Below are positions 35,419 through 45,915 of a stretch of 64,000 nt of DNA, piece after piece. Numbering within the stretch: the first letter of the stretch is position 1; each line of letters starts with the position of its first letter. The notes beneath the pieces were generated by a model, which was not told where the DNA came from, searched no databases, and saw nothing but the letters and a program-made list of their open reading frames with translations. This DNA comes from Gammaproteobacteria bacterium. Its GTDB lineage: Bacteria; Pseudomonadota; Gammaproteobacteria; Steroidobacterales; GCA-2729495. Where the stretch lies: contig JANQPY010000038.1 in the NCBI GenBank assembly GCA_028285245.1, positions 1-64,000 on the forward strand, read 5' to 3'. The position numbers and the translations under genes were made by a program.

Positions 35419-38115
35419 ATGGCCACCACGGAAAAACTGGCCCGGCCGCCACGACCGGCGAGCAACGCGATGCTGTCAGCGAACATCGATCCGCGGCTGC
35501 GCGACGACGTGCGGCTGCTGGGTGACATCCTTGGGCGCACCATTCGTGAACAAAGCGGCGAAGACGTCTTTGACCTCGTGGAGCGTGTGCGCGCACTCGC
35601 CAAGACGGCCCGCGGAAACGCGGCTAGCGAAGCGGAACAACTCTCGGCTTCGCTGACTCAGCTGTCTGCGGAGCAAATGTTGTTGCTGGCTCGCTCGTTC
35701 GGACATTTTCTAAGCCTGGCCAATATCGCCGAACAGCATCACCAGATTCGCCTGAATCGGCAGGCCCTGCGGGAAGGATTACCGCTCGGTGATAAGAGCT
35801 CAGTCAGCGAGGAGTTTGCGCGACTCATCGCTGAGGGCATCGACACCAGGACGCTGCACGAAACCGTCTGCCGGTTGCAGATTGGACTGGTGCTAACAGC
35901 GCACCCGACTGAGGTCACGCGGCGAACCTTAACCCAGAAGTATCAGCGCATCGCCGGCGCTCTGGCCATGCGCGACCGTCAGGACCTGACGCCGCAGGAA
36001 GCTCGCAACGCCGAGGAAACGCTGGTGCGCGAAGTCGTCGCCGTGTGGAAGACCGACGAGATTAGCCGCACGCGCCCCACTCCGGTGGACGAAGCTCAAA
36101 CTGGCATCGCTCTGGTGGAGCAAGTGCTCTGGGATGCGGTGCCGGGTTACCTGAGAGGACTTGATACAGCACTTACGGAGAGCACCGGGCGGCGCCTGCC
36201 GATAGACGCTACGCCGATTCAGTTCGGCTCGTGGATGGGCGGCGACCGCGACGGCAACCCGTTCGTGACCGCCAAGGTGACGCGACAAGTCTGCCTGCAG
36301 TGGCGCCGTCAGGCACTCGCGCTGTATCAACGTGACATCGCCGAACTGCACAGTGAACTATCCATGCAGGACTGCGACCCCCGTCTGCGCTCACTGGCTG
36401 GGGACGTACGTGAGCCCTACCGCGAAGTGCTGAACCAAATGGCGGACAGACTGACACGCTCAGTCGAGCACCTTGACTCCAAGCTCGCCGGCGAGGCGCC
36501 CCCGCCGGATGGCACCTACACCGCGGCCGCAGAATTAATGACCCCGCTGCGGGCCTGCTACGCATCGCTGCAAGCCTGCGGTGATGACGCTATCGCGGAC
36601 GGCAAGCTGCTCGACGTCATACGCAGGGTCGCCTGCTTCGGTCTCACTCTCACTCGCCTTGATATTCGCCAGGATGCAGTGAGACATGCCGAGGCGCTGG
36701 ACACCATCACGCGCCATCTCGAGCTGGGCGCTTACGCCGACTGGGGCGAGGATCAGCGCCAGGCCTTCCTGCTGGCTGAGCTGCAGAGCCGCCGCCCCCT
36801 GATTCCAGACGAGATGCCCGCACCTGAAACAGTCAGCGAAGTGCTGGAGACATTCCGTGCGCTGGCTGAGCTGCCAGAAGAGGGACTCGGCGCCTACATC
36901 ATCTCAATGGCCTCATCACCGTCCGACGTGCTAGCCGTTGAACTGCTGCAGCGCGAGTGCGGAATCCGGCGGCCGCTGCGAGTTGTGCCGCTATTCGAAA
37001 CGCTGCGCGCTCTTCGCGGCGCGGCGCAGTGTTTTGAGCAGCTGCTGGGCATGGCCTGGTATCGCGAACGCATCGGTGGCCGCCAGGAAATCATGATTGG
37101 CTACTCAGATTCTGCGAAGGATGCGGGCCAACTTGGCGCGGCCTGGTGGCTCTACCAGACCCAGGAGCAAGTCGTCGACATCGCGAAAGCGCACCATGTC
37201 GAACTCACGCTTTTCCACGGCCGCGGCGGCACCGTTGCCCGCGGCGGCGGACCTGCCTACAAGGCTATCCGCGCCCAGCCGCCAGGCTCTGTGGATGGCA
37301 GGCTCCGCGTCACCGAACAGGGCGAGGTGATTCAGGCGAAGTACGGTCTGCTGGGTACCGCCCGCCAAACGCTCAACGTCTACACGGCAGCCGTGCTGGA
37401 AGCCACGCTCACACCGCAGCCCCGGCCCAGCGACCAGTGGCGAGCGCGCATGGAGCAGCTCGCATCCTCCGCCGTGGCAAGGTTTCGCAAGGTCGTGCGC
37501 GAAGATGAAGCGTTTCCCAGTTACTTCGCCATGGCGACGCCGGTCGATGAGCTGGGTAAGCTGCGCATCGGCAGCCGGCCAGCGCGCCGCAAGCCGACCC
37601 GAAAGATCGAAGATCTGCGCGCAATACCCTGGATTTTTGGCTGGACGCAGACGCGGCTGATGCTGCCCGCCTGGCTTGGGGTTGGCACTGCGCTCAACGA
37701 GGCGCTCGACGCTGGCCTGCTCGATGAACTGCGTGAAATGCGCGATGGCTGGCCGTTTTTTGCCTCAACGTTGAGCTCAATCGAAATGGTCCTGACCAAG
37801 ACCGACGTCGATGTCGCTGCCCGCTACGACCACCGGTTGGTGCCGACAGAGCTGCAGCGGCTCGGAGATTCGCTGCGCGCCGGATATGCTGAGACCCGGC
37901 AAGCCGTGCTCAAGGTCATGGACCATGAGTCATTGCTGGACGACGAGCCGGTGGTCAAGACATCCATCATGGTTCGCAACCCATACACGGACCCTTTGAA
38001 CTTCCTTCAGGCCGAGCTGCTCGCGCGAGTGCGCGGCGGCGAAGGCGGAATCATCGAAGATGCCTTACTTGTTACGATAAATGGCATCGCCGCCGGCATG
38101 CGCAATACGGGCTAG
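35419..38115 (+). CDS. ppc: phosphoenolpyruvate carboxylase
   Basis: An 898-residue enzyme making oxaloacetate from PEP and bicarbonate, refilling the TCA cycle. The catalytic-base histidine H162 lies in LVLTAHPTEVTRRT. The active-site motif GSWMGGDRDGNPFVT, the glycine-rich loop LFHGRGGTVARGGGPAY, GYSDSAKDAGQLGAAW and the C-terminal TINGIAAGMRNTG are all present. The length is like E. coli Ppc (883). CGAGGGA lies just before the ATG. With ppsA nearby it feeds the PEP node. It is divergent from the TonB-dependent receptor, and a mechanosensitive channel gene follows 27 bases later. Confidence 0.97.
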   Translation: MATTEKLARPPRPASNAMLSANIDPRLRDDVRLLGDILGRTIREQSGEDVFDLVERVRALAKTARGNAASEAEQLSASLTQLSAEQMLLLARSFGHFLSLANIAEQHHQIRLNRQALREGLPLGDKSSVSEEFARLIAEGIDTRTLHETVCRLQIGLVLTAHPTEVTRRTLTQKYQRIAGALAMRDRQDLTPQEARNAEETLVREVVAVWKTDEISRTRPTPVDEAQTGIALVEQVLWDAVPGYLRGLDTALTESTGRRLPIDATPIQFGSWMGGDRDGNPFVTAKVTRQVCLQWRRQALALYQRDIAELHSELSMQDCDPRLRSLAGDVREPYREVLNQMADRLTRSVEHLDSKLAGEAPPPDGTYTAAAELMTPLRACYASLQACGDDAIADGKLLDVIRRVACFGLTLTRLDIRQDAVRHAEALDTITRHLELGAYADWGEDQRQAFLLAELQSRRPLIPDEMPAPETVSEVLETFRALAELPEEGLGAYIISMASSPSDVLAVELLQRECGIRRPLRVVPLFETLRALRGAAQCFEQLLGMAWYRERIGGRQEIMIGYSDSAKDAGQLGAAWWLYQTQEQVVDIAKAHHVELTLFHGRGGTVARGGGPAYKAIRAQPPGSVDGRLRVTEQGEVIQAKYGLLGTARQTLNVYTAAVLEATLTPQPRPSDQWRARMEQLASSAVARFRKVVREDEAFPSYFAMATPVDELGKLRIGSRPARRKPTRKIEDLRAIPWIFGWTQTRLMLPAWLGVGTALNEALDAGLLDELREMRDGWPFFASTLSSIEMVLTKTDVDVAARYDHRLVPTELQRLGDSLRAGYAETRQAVLKVMDHESLLDDEPVVKTSIMVRNPYTDPLNFLQAELLARVRGGEGGIIEDALLVTINGIAAGMRNTG

Positions 38116-38142
38116 CACCGCGCACACTCCAACCGAAACAGC

Positions 38143-39513
38143 ATGAACGAGGAAAACAACAACGCTGTGATTGACGAGCTGTTGCAGTCCGAACAGGTCA
38201 CAGCCTGGCTCGAGCAAGCGTGGATCTGGGTACAGGCAAACCTGCTAAGCGTGGAGGTCTTTGTCCAGCTCGGCTTGATTCTCGGCGCACTCGTCCCTGC
38301 CGTCATTTTCGGCCCGCGCCTGAAGAGCCTGATTGAAAGTCAGGTCAGCCGTCGGGTCCCCTACGGCGCAGCCCGAAGGCTCGTTGACGCGCTGGCCGAA
38401 CTGGCGGTACCCATCGCGCTGTATCTGACTATTGCCATCATTCGGATTGCCCTCGGCAGCATCAGTCACCCGATTGAATGGGTCAGCGCCGCGCTTGCAC
38501 TTATGAATGCCTGGATTCTGGTGCGGGTTGTCACACTCGTGATTCGCTCGCGTTTCTGGTCCCGAGTGGCCTTCTATGTTGCCTGGCCGATTGCCGCATT
38601 GGATGCCTTTGGCGCGCTTGGCCCTGTCGTAGCGCAGATGCAGCAGCTTGCCATTCCGCTGGGTGAAAACGAGGCGGGCCGGCCTATTGAGTTCAGCCTT
38701 CTCGATGTGCTCCGCACGCTGCTGTACTTCGGAGTCCTTTTTTGGTTTGCCAACCTGATCAGCGGTTTCCTTGCGCGGCGCGTTGAATCTGCAGAAGAAC
38801 TCAGCCCGTCGCTCAGGGCGCTGATCATCAAGATTGCCAATGTATTGCTGCCCGTTGTGGCCCTCCTGATCGCACTGCAGATTGCCGGCTTTAATCTGGC
38901 AACGCTGGCAGTGTTCAGCGGCGCCGTCGGGCTTGGTGTGGGCCTGGGCCTGCAGCGTATTGCTGCAAACTTCATTGCTGGCTTTACGCTCATCGCGGAC
39001 AAGTCCATCAAGCCCGGAGATGTCATCGAGATCGACGATACCTTTGGCTGGGTGACGGCCATGCAGGGACGCTACGTGGCCATACGGACGCGCGACGGAA
39101 CCGAAATGCTGATACCCAACGACCGCTTCATCACCGAAGGCGTGGTCAACTGGTCCAAATCTGATCGCGTCGTTCGCCTGCATGCACCGTTTGGGGTGAC
39201 CTACAACCAAAAAGACCTGAAGAAGGTTCAGGAGATCGCCGTCAACGCGGCTAAAGGCATCGAGCGCGTGGTTGAAAACCCGAGTCCTGTCTGCAATCTG
39301 ATGGAGTACGGCGACAGTTCGGTCAATTTCGATTTGCGGTTCTGGATTACCGATCCGCAAAACGGCATGGCAAACGTACGCAGTCAGGTGCTAATGGCAC
39401 TGTGGGATGGCCTTATCGAGGCCGATATCGAGATCCCCTTCCCACAGCGCGATCTGCATGTGAAGTCGTGGGTACCGAATCGTCCAGCTATCACGATAAC
39501 TGGCGATGTTTGA
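38143..39513 (+). CDS. mechanosensitive ion channel of the MscS family
   Basis: A 456-residue inner-membrane channel that would open on hypo-osmotic shock. There are several extra N-terminal membrane segments beyond the three of E. coli MscS (286 residues). The pore-lining TM3 and beta domain have FSGAVGLGVGLGLQRIAANFIAGF and IKPGDVIEIDDTFGWV, followed by RTRDGTEMLIPNDRFITEG. A C-terminal domain lies from about 365. It follows ppc closely and may share its transcript. Longer MscS proteins exist in several families; which one this is cannot be fixed by eye. Confidence 0.9.
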   Translation: MNEENNNAVIDELLQSEQVTAWLEQAWIWVQANLLSVEVFVQLGLILGALVPAVIFGPRLKSLIESQVSRRVPYGAARRLVDALAELAVPIALYLTIAIIRIALGSISHPIEWVSAALALMNAWILVRVVTLVIRSRFWSRVAFYVAWPIAALDAFGALGPVVAQMQQLAIPLGENEAGRPIEFSLLDVLRTLLYFGVLFWFANLISGFLARRVESAEELSPSLRALIIKIANVLLPVVALLIALQIAGFNLATLAVFSGAVGLGVGLGLQRIAANFIAGFTLIADKSIKPGDVIEIDDTFGWVTAMQGRYVAIRTRDGTEMLIPNDRFITEGVVNWSKSDRVVRLHAPFGVTYNQKDLKKVQEIAVNAAKGIERVVENPSPVCNLMEYGDSSVNFDLRFWITDPQNGMANVRSQVLMALWDGLIEADIEIPFPQRDLHVKSWVPNRPAITITGDV

Positions 39514-39743
39514 GCCGATTTGCCAACTCAAACCGACTGGCACCCAAGACCCAATGAGTGATGTCGTGCCCTGCATATCGGCTCGAGAAATCGGTGGGCG
39601 CGCAAGCACAAGGGGCAGCGATGCACGGCAATAGACAACACACCCTCAAGAGCGTTTCAAAGCGACGTAGCTTGGCACTCCCAATTCCCCCTTACTCTAT
39701 GAACCAGGGCACGAGCCAGTGTTAAAGGATTACTCGGAAGATC

Positions 39744-39751
39744 AAAGGAGG
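39744..39751 (+). promoter_or_regulatory. strong ribosome binding site of the DUF411 gene
   Basis: AAAGGAGG, complementary to the 16S anti-Shine-Dalgarno, 7 bases before the ATG at 39759. It decides that start. Confidence 0.8.
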
Positions 39752-39758
39752 CATCTGC

Positions 39759-40331
39759 ATGCTAACTTTCACTAAGCAGAGAATTGCTCAACACACCGCA
39801 AGGTTCGCGCAGCAGTTCATTCTGTTGCTGGCTTGCACTGGCTTAGCAACGGGTGGCTCCATATCTGCAGCACTTGCGTCTGAACCAACGCCGCTTGCCT
39901 CCCCACTCCCGCAAATGCATGTTTATCACCGGGAGTCGTGCGGATGCTGCCGTGCCTGGATGAAGTACTTGCGGCATCATGGCCTGGATGTGACCGAGAC
40001 ACTGGTGGAGAGCACTGACGCAGTCCAAGCGGAACTTGGAGTGCCCGTAAAGTACTCCTCTTGCCACACAGCCACCATCGATGGGTATGTGATTGAAGGT
40101 CATGTAGCATTCGAGGACATTGAACGCTTGCTGGAAGAGCGGCCCAAGGGCGCCGTGGGACTAGCCGTCCCGGGCATGCCAGCAGGCTCACCTGGCATGG
40201 AGGTTGCCCCGGACCGCGCAGAACCTTATGAAACGTTACTCATTTTCCGAACGGGAAAGGCAACTCCGTTCTCAAGTTCCGAGGCTAAGCTGGATGCTGC
40301 GGAAACTTCGATGCCCGCCACGAACGACTAG
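39759..40331 (+). CDS. exported DUF411 metal-binding protein
   Basis: A 190-residue protein with a signal-like hydrophobic segment (FILLLACTGLATGG, about residues 20-33) and the DUF411 domain. The domain shows VYHRESCGCCRAWMKYL, with CGCC as a likely soft-metal site, then YSSCHTATIDGYVIEGHV and VGLAVPGMPAGSPGMEV. DUF411 proteins are often beside copper or silver resistance genes and are thought to bind copper. Here no copper gene is adjacent. A strong ribosome site is upstream. The stop abuts the stop of the convergent GH3 gene with no base between. Confidence 0.88.
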   Translation: MLTFTKQRIAQHTARFAQQFILLLACTGLATGGSISAALASEPTPLASPLPQMHVYHRESCGCCRAWMKYLRHHGLDVTETLVESTDAVQAELGVPVKYSSCHTATIDGYVIEGHVAFEDIERLLEERPKGAVGLAVPGMPAGSPGMEVAPDRAEPYETLLIFRTGKATPFSSSEAKLDAAETSMPATND

Positions 40332-42122
40332 TTAGGCTGCGCATTTTCCGCGCGCGCGATTGCGCCGGGAAGATCGGCCGGTGCCGACCCCTTGAGACGC
40401 TTCATTTAGGATCTTCAAAATCCTGCTGTCGACCACTAGGCGCGGAATTTTTGTTTGCGCCGCATCAACGCTATCGCCAAGCATTGCCAACTGACGACGC
40501 AACGCCGCGAATGTACCCGATCGAAGGGATGTCACTTGAAGTGCGCCGAATCGGTCCTGCTCCCGGGCATTCCTCTCGTAGTACTGGTTGGCTTTGCAAA
40601 GACCCTTGTCTAGCTCGTAAGCAAAGTCGTCGAACCGATCTTCAGCTAGCGAAGACCCCGATACGAACTCGATGTAGCAAATGTAGTGCGGCTTGGCGCC
40701 GGCGAAGACACCGGTCATGACGTACTCGAATGCCGGCGCCTCTCCCGGGAACAAAGCGGCAACCGCGGACTCTACTGCTGAGGTGATGTGGGACTCGTTG
40801 CTCTTTTCGCCCGCTAGATTTATTGCCACTCCATTCCGGTACATGTAGCGAAACCGAGGCGCCGAATTGTGAAAGCCAGTTATTTCTACGATATCGCCGA
40901 GACGATACCTATACAGGCCCGAGTAAGTAGTTAGCACCACCTCGTAGCTCTCTCCGACCTCCAGATCCGCAATGCTAACGGTACGCGGCTGGTCTTTCTC
41001 GAGCTCGGCCAACCGAATGAACTCATAGTACGCAGCCCCGAGAGTTAGGACATATTCATCCTCTGCGAGATTCATATTGATGCCGATCATGCTCTCAGAT
41101 GCAGCATGACAGGGAGACACGATTGGAACCCGCCCATCGCATAGCCAATCGAGTTGATCGCGGTAAATGGAAAAGTTGCCGGTTGTTATAGATGCGATGT
41201 AACTCATTCGCGGCCAAATACGGGGAATGATTCCCGAGTAGCCTTTCGAAAATTCAGCGGCCAGCTGCGCCGCGCGGTGCGGATCAGGACTCAGGTGAGC
41301 CTCTATCCTGGATCGCTGCTCATCATCGAGAGCGAGACCCTCGCGGAGCGTACCTTTCGAGATGTCCTGCAGCAGCTGCGGCTCATATTCCTTCAGAATC
41401 TCAAACCACCAGCTCACCTGCGAAGCGAATATCGCCCAGATATATTGGGTTTTCGCATCTCGCAGTGCAAAAAGTGCATGCAAGTAGTGTGCTGTTGGCT
41501 GATCAGGGACATTGAATACATCGGGCGGAGAGCACCACAGGTGCTCAATGTAGCGCTTTGCTCGCTTGATTCCAGCATTATTGGATGTCATTACCGCAAC
41601 CGAATCCCCGGGTCTGGGCGACGGCTGGTACATGCTCATCAGATTGACACCCAAGCCAACCCTTTTTGCACCCGGAATCTGCGTCGCCAGCAGGCCATTG
41701 AGCACCAGCGGCGTAAAAAACATCAGCTTCTTGCGAGCGCGCTTGGTCTTGGGCAACCGCTTTCCAATGTGGGAAGTGCCCGCACTTCCTGCCAACAGAT
41801 CTACTTCATCTTCAGTTAGGACCCGCGGCTCGCCAGACTTAATCCGATCAACATACTCCGTGTAGAACTCGTAGTCATTGAGCTGCACTGCCGCCCTATA
41901 GGCCTCAGTGATGTCGCCGGATGACTCCAGTAGCGGCAGATTGAACCGCTTGCCGAATTCCGTCTGGGCATTCTGCCTGACAATCTCTTTGAGCGTATCT
42001 TGATTGATCTGACTGGCTTGCCGAGTTCTGGCCTCAAACCTGCTAAGGCAATACTGACCGGCCAGCCGATACAGCAGCTGCACAGCGTGAGTCAGAAGCG
42101 AGTGTCGAGTTTGGCGCTGCAT
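40332..42122 (-). CDS. GH3 auxin-responsive-promoter family acyl-adenylating enzyme
   Basis: A 596-residue protein resembling plant GH3 acyl-acid amido synthetases, which activate an acid as an acyl adenylate and join it to an amino acid. The N-terminus has QNAQTEFGKRFNLP. Later segments read AGSAGTSHIGKRLPKTK (phosphate-loop-like), GLYRYRLGDIVEITGFH and FRYMYRNGVAINLAGEKSNE. These are the adenylate-forming enzyme signatures as seen in this family. The substrate is unknown. Bacterial GH3 proteins exist, but none that I can name shares this exact context. The stop of the upstream lipoprotein gene is 9 bases before its start, so they form one operon. Confidence 0.85.
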   Translation of the reverse strand: MQRQTRHSLLTHAVQLLYRLAGQYCLSRFEARTRQASQINQDTLKEIVRQNAQTEFGKRFNLPLLESSGDITEAYRAAVQLNDYEFYTEYVDRIKSGEPRVLTEDEVDLLAGSAGTSHIGKRLPKTKRARKKLMFFTPLVLNGLLATQIPGAKRVGLGVNLMSMYQPSPRPGDSVAVMTSNNAGIKRAKRYIEHLWCSPPDVFNVPDQPTAHYLHALFALRDAKTQYIWAIFASQVSWWFEILKEYEPQLLQDISKGTLREGLALDDEQRSRIEAHLSPDPHRAAQLAAEFSKGYSGIIPRIWPRMSYIASITTGNFSIYRDQLDWLCDGRVPIVSPCHAASESMIGINMNLAEDEYVLTLGAAYYEFIRLAELEKDQPRTVSIADLEVGESYEVVLTTYSGLYRYRLGDIVEITGFHNSAPRFRYMYRNGVAINLAGEKSNESHITSAVESAVAALFPGEAPAFEYVMTGVFAGAKPHYICYIEFVSGSSLAEDRFDDFAYELDKGLCKANQYYERNAREQDRFGALQVTSLRSGTFAALRRQLAMLGDSVDAAQTKIPRLVVDSRILKILNEASQGVGTGRSSRRNRARGKCAA

Positions 42123-42131
42123 ACTGACCGC

Positions 42132-43133
42132 TTACTGGCTGACAGGTTGTGCCTGTAGATAGCCACCAAACCAAGAATCCGCCTCGCCTGGGGGGCTTCG
42201 AAACGCCTTGGGACCAAACCCAATGACGAACTCGCGCGTCCAAAAACCCTCCACGGCCACTACACGATGCTTCTCGTTGGTAGATATCTTCAACAGCAGA
42301 TTATCCAGCCCTGCGTTGTTGTCCTTCCCCCACAATCCAAAGCCGCTTCGGCATTCACGCCCCTTGACGAGATCGCGGCACTCATATCCCTCGATTGTGG
42401 CAATCGTGTAGGCACCGGAATTGCCCCCCAATGCGGGCGCGCGGTTGAGCGACAACTTCGCCGGCGCGCCCCAGGTTCCAGACCCCCATTTCCCTTCAGT
42501 CATCATGGGTGCGCTGGAGGTAGGGAAACACTCTGCAGCATTGTCCGAAATACACAAGCGTTCAGGGTACCCCTTGCTCGCGATGACGTAGTCGTAGCCC
42601 CCAACCTCGTTCGCGCTCACCTCATGGACCTGCGTTGGCTCCATTTCGTGATAAATGGCGTCCCACGATTCCACTACCCGCATTACGCGGCTATTGGCGG
42701 CGACGCGGGTCATCATGTTGCGCGCGGCTGCAGGTATTTTCCAAGAGCCGGCTATCACGGTTAGCTCTGGCTTCCCAGGGGTCACCTTTACTCGCAGAAC
42801 GCCATTGAGCAGCAGTGGGATTCGCGGATCCCCGATCTTCGGAATGTACGAAGGATTACTAAAATACGAGCCCTTTTCGTAATAGGTGGGGTTAATGTCT
42901 GGACCGGTCCAGGGCATTTCTTCCCCATCCACTGCGGCGTCGCGCATGCGGTGATAGCTGCAATCCACACGATAGTAGAAAGCGGACACCAAAATACAGC
43001 CGTTTTCCTGGCTGCCATTGAAAGTGCCCTGTATCGCCGTCTCTACGTAGCTTGCGCACCCCGAGAGCGCTGCGATCGAAGAGACCGCATACAGAAAACC
43101 GAAAACCTTCCCAATTTTGAGCAACGTTTGCAT
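42132..43133 (-). CDS. predicted lipoprotein linked to the GH3 enzyme
   Basis: A 333-residue protein with a hydrophobic start and lipobox LSGC near residue 26, so it should be envelope-anchored. The mature part has several cysteines (ENGCILVSAFYYRVDC) and a beta-rich look, with APALGGNSGAYTIATIEGYECRDLVKGRECRSGFGLWG later. No known family is recognised. Its stop lies 9 bases before the GH3 start, on the same strand. It probably carries or presents the GH3 substrate or product, but that is inference. Confidence 0.7.
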   Translation of the reverse strand: MQTLLKIGKVFGFLYAVSSIAALSGCASYVETAIQGTFNGSQENGCILVSAFYYRVDCSYHRMRDAAVDGEEMPWTGPDINPTYYEKGSYFSNPSYIPKIGDPRIPLLLNGVLRVKVTPGKPELTVIAGSWKIPAAARNMMTRVAANSRVMRVVESWDAIYHEMEPTQVHEVSANEVGGYDYVIASKGYPERLCISDNAAECFPTSSAPMMTEGKWGSGTWGAPAKLSLNRAPALGGNSGAYTIATIEGYECRDLVKGRECRSGFGLWGKDNNAGLDNLLLKISTNEKHRVVAVEGFWTREFVIGFGPKAFRSPPGEADSWFGGYLQAQPVSQ

Positions 43134-43542
43134 CCAAGCCGAGGCTAACTTTGAGAAGTCGCTGCGTTAGACACTCGCAGTAAAAGCCTTGTATCGCCTC
43201 GTCTTCAAGGTGAAGGTCATGTTAGGACAAGCCCACACAACTCTGCAAATTGCGACACCAACCGTGCCAAGGATTAGCCAATCTGAATAAAAAGCTTGCT
43301 GCACTTCCCCATGTGTTGCTAGTGTCTCTGCACGGCAACGCGTTTCCCAAGAATTCGCGACCGCAGAACTCAACAGCTACAGCTCATATCCAGGGGGGAT
43401 TGAGCTTGCCACTGAGCAGACCTTGCATTGGGCCAAAATGGCGTGCCGCGCAGCGGAACTCCTGCGCGCGCGGCCGGATCGATATCGGCCAGCACTCTCA
43501 GATCCCTTTTCTAAACGTGATTTGTTATTGAGGTAGGGCATC
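43134..43542. other. divergent intergenic region, no gene seen
   Basis: About 410 bases between the lipoprotein gene (minus) and the DUF1800 gene (plus). No tRNA, terminator hairpin or repeat was seen. Both genes' promoters are expected here. GAGGTAGGG lies before the DUF1800 start. A GATCGATATCGGCC stretch near 43470 is partly palindromic. Confidence 0.5.
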
Positions 43543-45885
43543 ATGCTTTGCAGATCTCTTCGTTCTTTGACCCGTGGCGCGACGCTCATTGCCATCTTGT
43601 GCTTGGCTGCGTTTACTGCGTTCGCCCAGGATCCGGACTTCGACGGATTGACTGGATCTGCCGACCGGTGTCCAAACTGGCCAACTCCAGAGCCCAGCGG
43701 CAGCGATCCTGATGGCAATGCCGACGCTGGCGGTGGCATCGGCCGTGCCTGCCTGTGCGGCGATGTCACAGACGACGGGGTAATCAATCAAGCCGATGCT
43801 GACGCCTTTTGGTACAGCGTAGGCAACGCTCGTCCCACATCGCGTTTTACGCTGACCGAGTTATTGAAGTGCGATGTTAGCGGTGACGGCGTCTGCACGG
43901 CCTATGACGGCGAACTCATTGCGAATAGCCTTGATACTAATAGCAGTAACGATAACTACTATATCCGCACGCGCTGCCCGGACTTGGAGATCGTCAGCCA
44001 GCGGCTACTGAACAGGATCGGCTATGGCCTTGACGACTGGTCGCGCGATCGCATCCTTGAACTTCAGGAAGATGCCAACACGCCTGTGGTGCGCGCCGAT
44101 GTAGACCCTTGGGAGGGGATTCACGACTACGTCCTTGAACAGCTGAGCCCCTCAACTAGCGGCGTTGTCGACGAGCCTTTTGCAACAATTCAGTTCGAAG
44201 ATTACTCAGACGGCGGCACTGGACTCTACCCGACCATAGGCCATGATATTGCCTACATTCGTCCTCGCTATTGCGCTTCGGGTACAACGGGCTGCACAAA
44301 TTTTCAAGACAACGCGCCTCGCACGCGCGCAAATACCTCAGAGGTTAAGCTGCTGAGATCCGTTTACTCACGCAACCAGTTGGCCGCTGTGTTGCTCGAT
44401 TTTTGGTTTAACCACTTCAATATTTTCGCGGGCGGCGAAGGCTTCAATCCATTCGGCGTACATCTCCACGAAGAAAAACTTGCTGAATACATGTTTGGGC
44501 CTTTCGAGGAGCTCGTCTGGGAGAGCGCCAAGACACACGCAATGCTTGACTACCTTGACTTGCGCGACAGCAAACTCGGGAACATGAACGAGAACTTCGG
44601 CAGGGAAGTAATGGAGCTGCACACGATTGGCCTATCGCGTGACACAGATGGCTTACCGGGTAGTGATCTATATACCTACGACAAGACGGTGGACCAAGCT
44701 GGAGCGAATATAGTTGCGGTGTCCCGAATACTCACTGGCATTACATTTTCGATAAGCAGCCCCTTCGCGTATTTCTTCGACTATGACTTGCACGACACTA
44801 GATGGAAGTATGCGCAAAACGGAATCCCCGAGTCGTCCTATACGCGCATGGAAGTCGTGATTGGAGACCCCGATGCGCCCACCCCTCCAACACCTTGGAT
44901 ATCAGGAGATCTCGACACCTTAGCGAATAATTCTTCCTGCGGTGGGCACCAAGCTATTTCATGGGGGCCTACCAGTCCCGCGGCTGAAGCGTTCATTTGC
45001 ATGCTCGCGCGTCATCCAGCATCGGCTGACAACGTTGGCCGCAAGCTCATCAAGCGCTTTCTTGGGGATGAAGCCGATTTCATTGCCGGCACGCCAGCAC
45101 TGCAGAGCTACTCAACAGGCGACGCGGAATTCGTGCTGCTGGACAAGATTGAAAGCGTATGGAGCGCGACGGATGCGAACCTGCCGGACGTCATGGAGGT
45201 ACTATTTGGCGTTACAACCGATGCGACCTACACGAACGATGACTTTTTCCGAAGTCTCTTTTACGGCGACAACAAAATAAAGCGGCCAAGCGCCTACTAC
45301 GCGAGCACTCTGCGCGCACTGGGCACGAGCCAAATCAGCCTGGCGACAGAAGAACGGTTGGAAGGCTCCTCAGATCTAGTAAGCAACAGCTACACGCAGG
45401 CGCGGGAGAACGATGCGTTCAATGGGGTTATCGGCGACCTACAAACGACAGGTGAGAAGTTCTTCTTCGAGCCTGCGCCGACAGGCTACTCCGAAGAGTC
45501 AACTGCTTGGACCGGGGCCGCAACCACCATCAGCCACTTCAATACTTCAGCTAGGCTGATCCTGGGCGAACAGTCCAGCGGCGGAATGCACGCAAATATC
45601 CACGAGGTAGTTGACCGTCTTGATATTGATTCCTGCGGCATACCAGCCAGCACCACAGATCACCAGCAAGCCGAGAACCTTGTTTCATGTATCGCTGACA
45701 GAATTGGCCAGCCGCTGGAGAAGTCCTCGTTGAATATCATCGCGAACTACATGCGCGGCTATGACACCACCCTCGTGAGCTCTGCGGATCTGACGACAGA
45801 CTGCATTAACACGTCGGATTGCATCACCGTTTGGACCAAGCGCGCCTTGCTCGGAATTTTTTCCTCACCTGAATTTCGCGCTCAT
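43543..45885 (+). CDS. exported DUF1800 protein with N-terminal calcium-loop repeats
   Basis: A 781-residue exported protein. A signal peptide (LIAILCLAAFTAFA) precedes a thrombospondin-3-like DPDFDGLTGSADRCPNW. Two dockerin/EF-hand-like loops follow, GDVTDDGVINQADADAF and CDVSGDGVCTAYDGELI, to about residue 130. The main body is DUF1800, with LLNRIGYG at the start, a LLDFWFNHFNIF core and the NFGREVMELHTIGLS motif. Family members are usually cotranscribed with DUF1501 and are of unknown function. The gene here overlaps nothing and has DUF1501 27 bases after it. Calcium-loop domains fused in front of DUF1800 suggest surface or matrix placement. Confidence 0.85.
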
Positions 45886-45915
45886 TAATCCGCGGCCAAC
45901 CTGAGAGAAAACGCA

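Noticed and set aside
38245..39360. Long open frame opposite mscS (371 codons)
   Set aside because: It mirrors a clear MscS gene and is a product of GC-rich codon structure; its translation has no domain.
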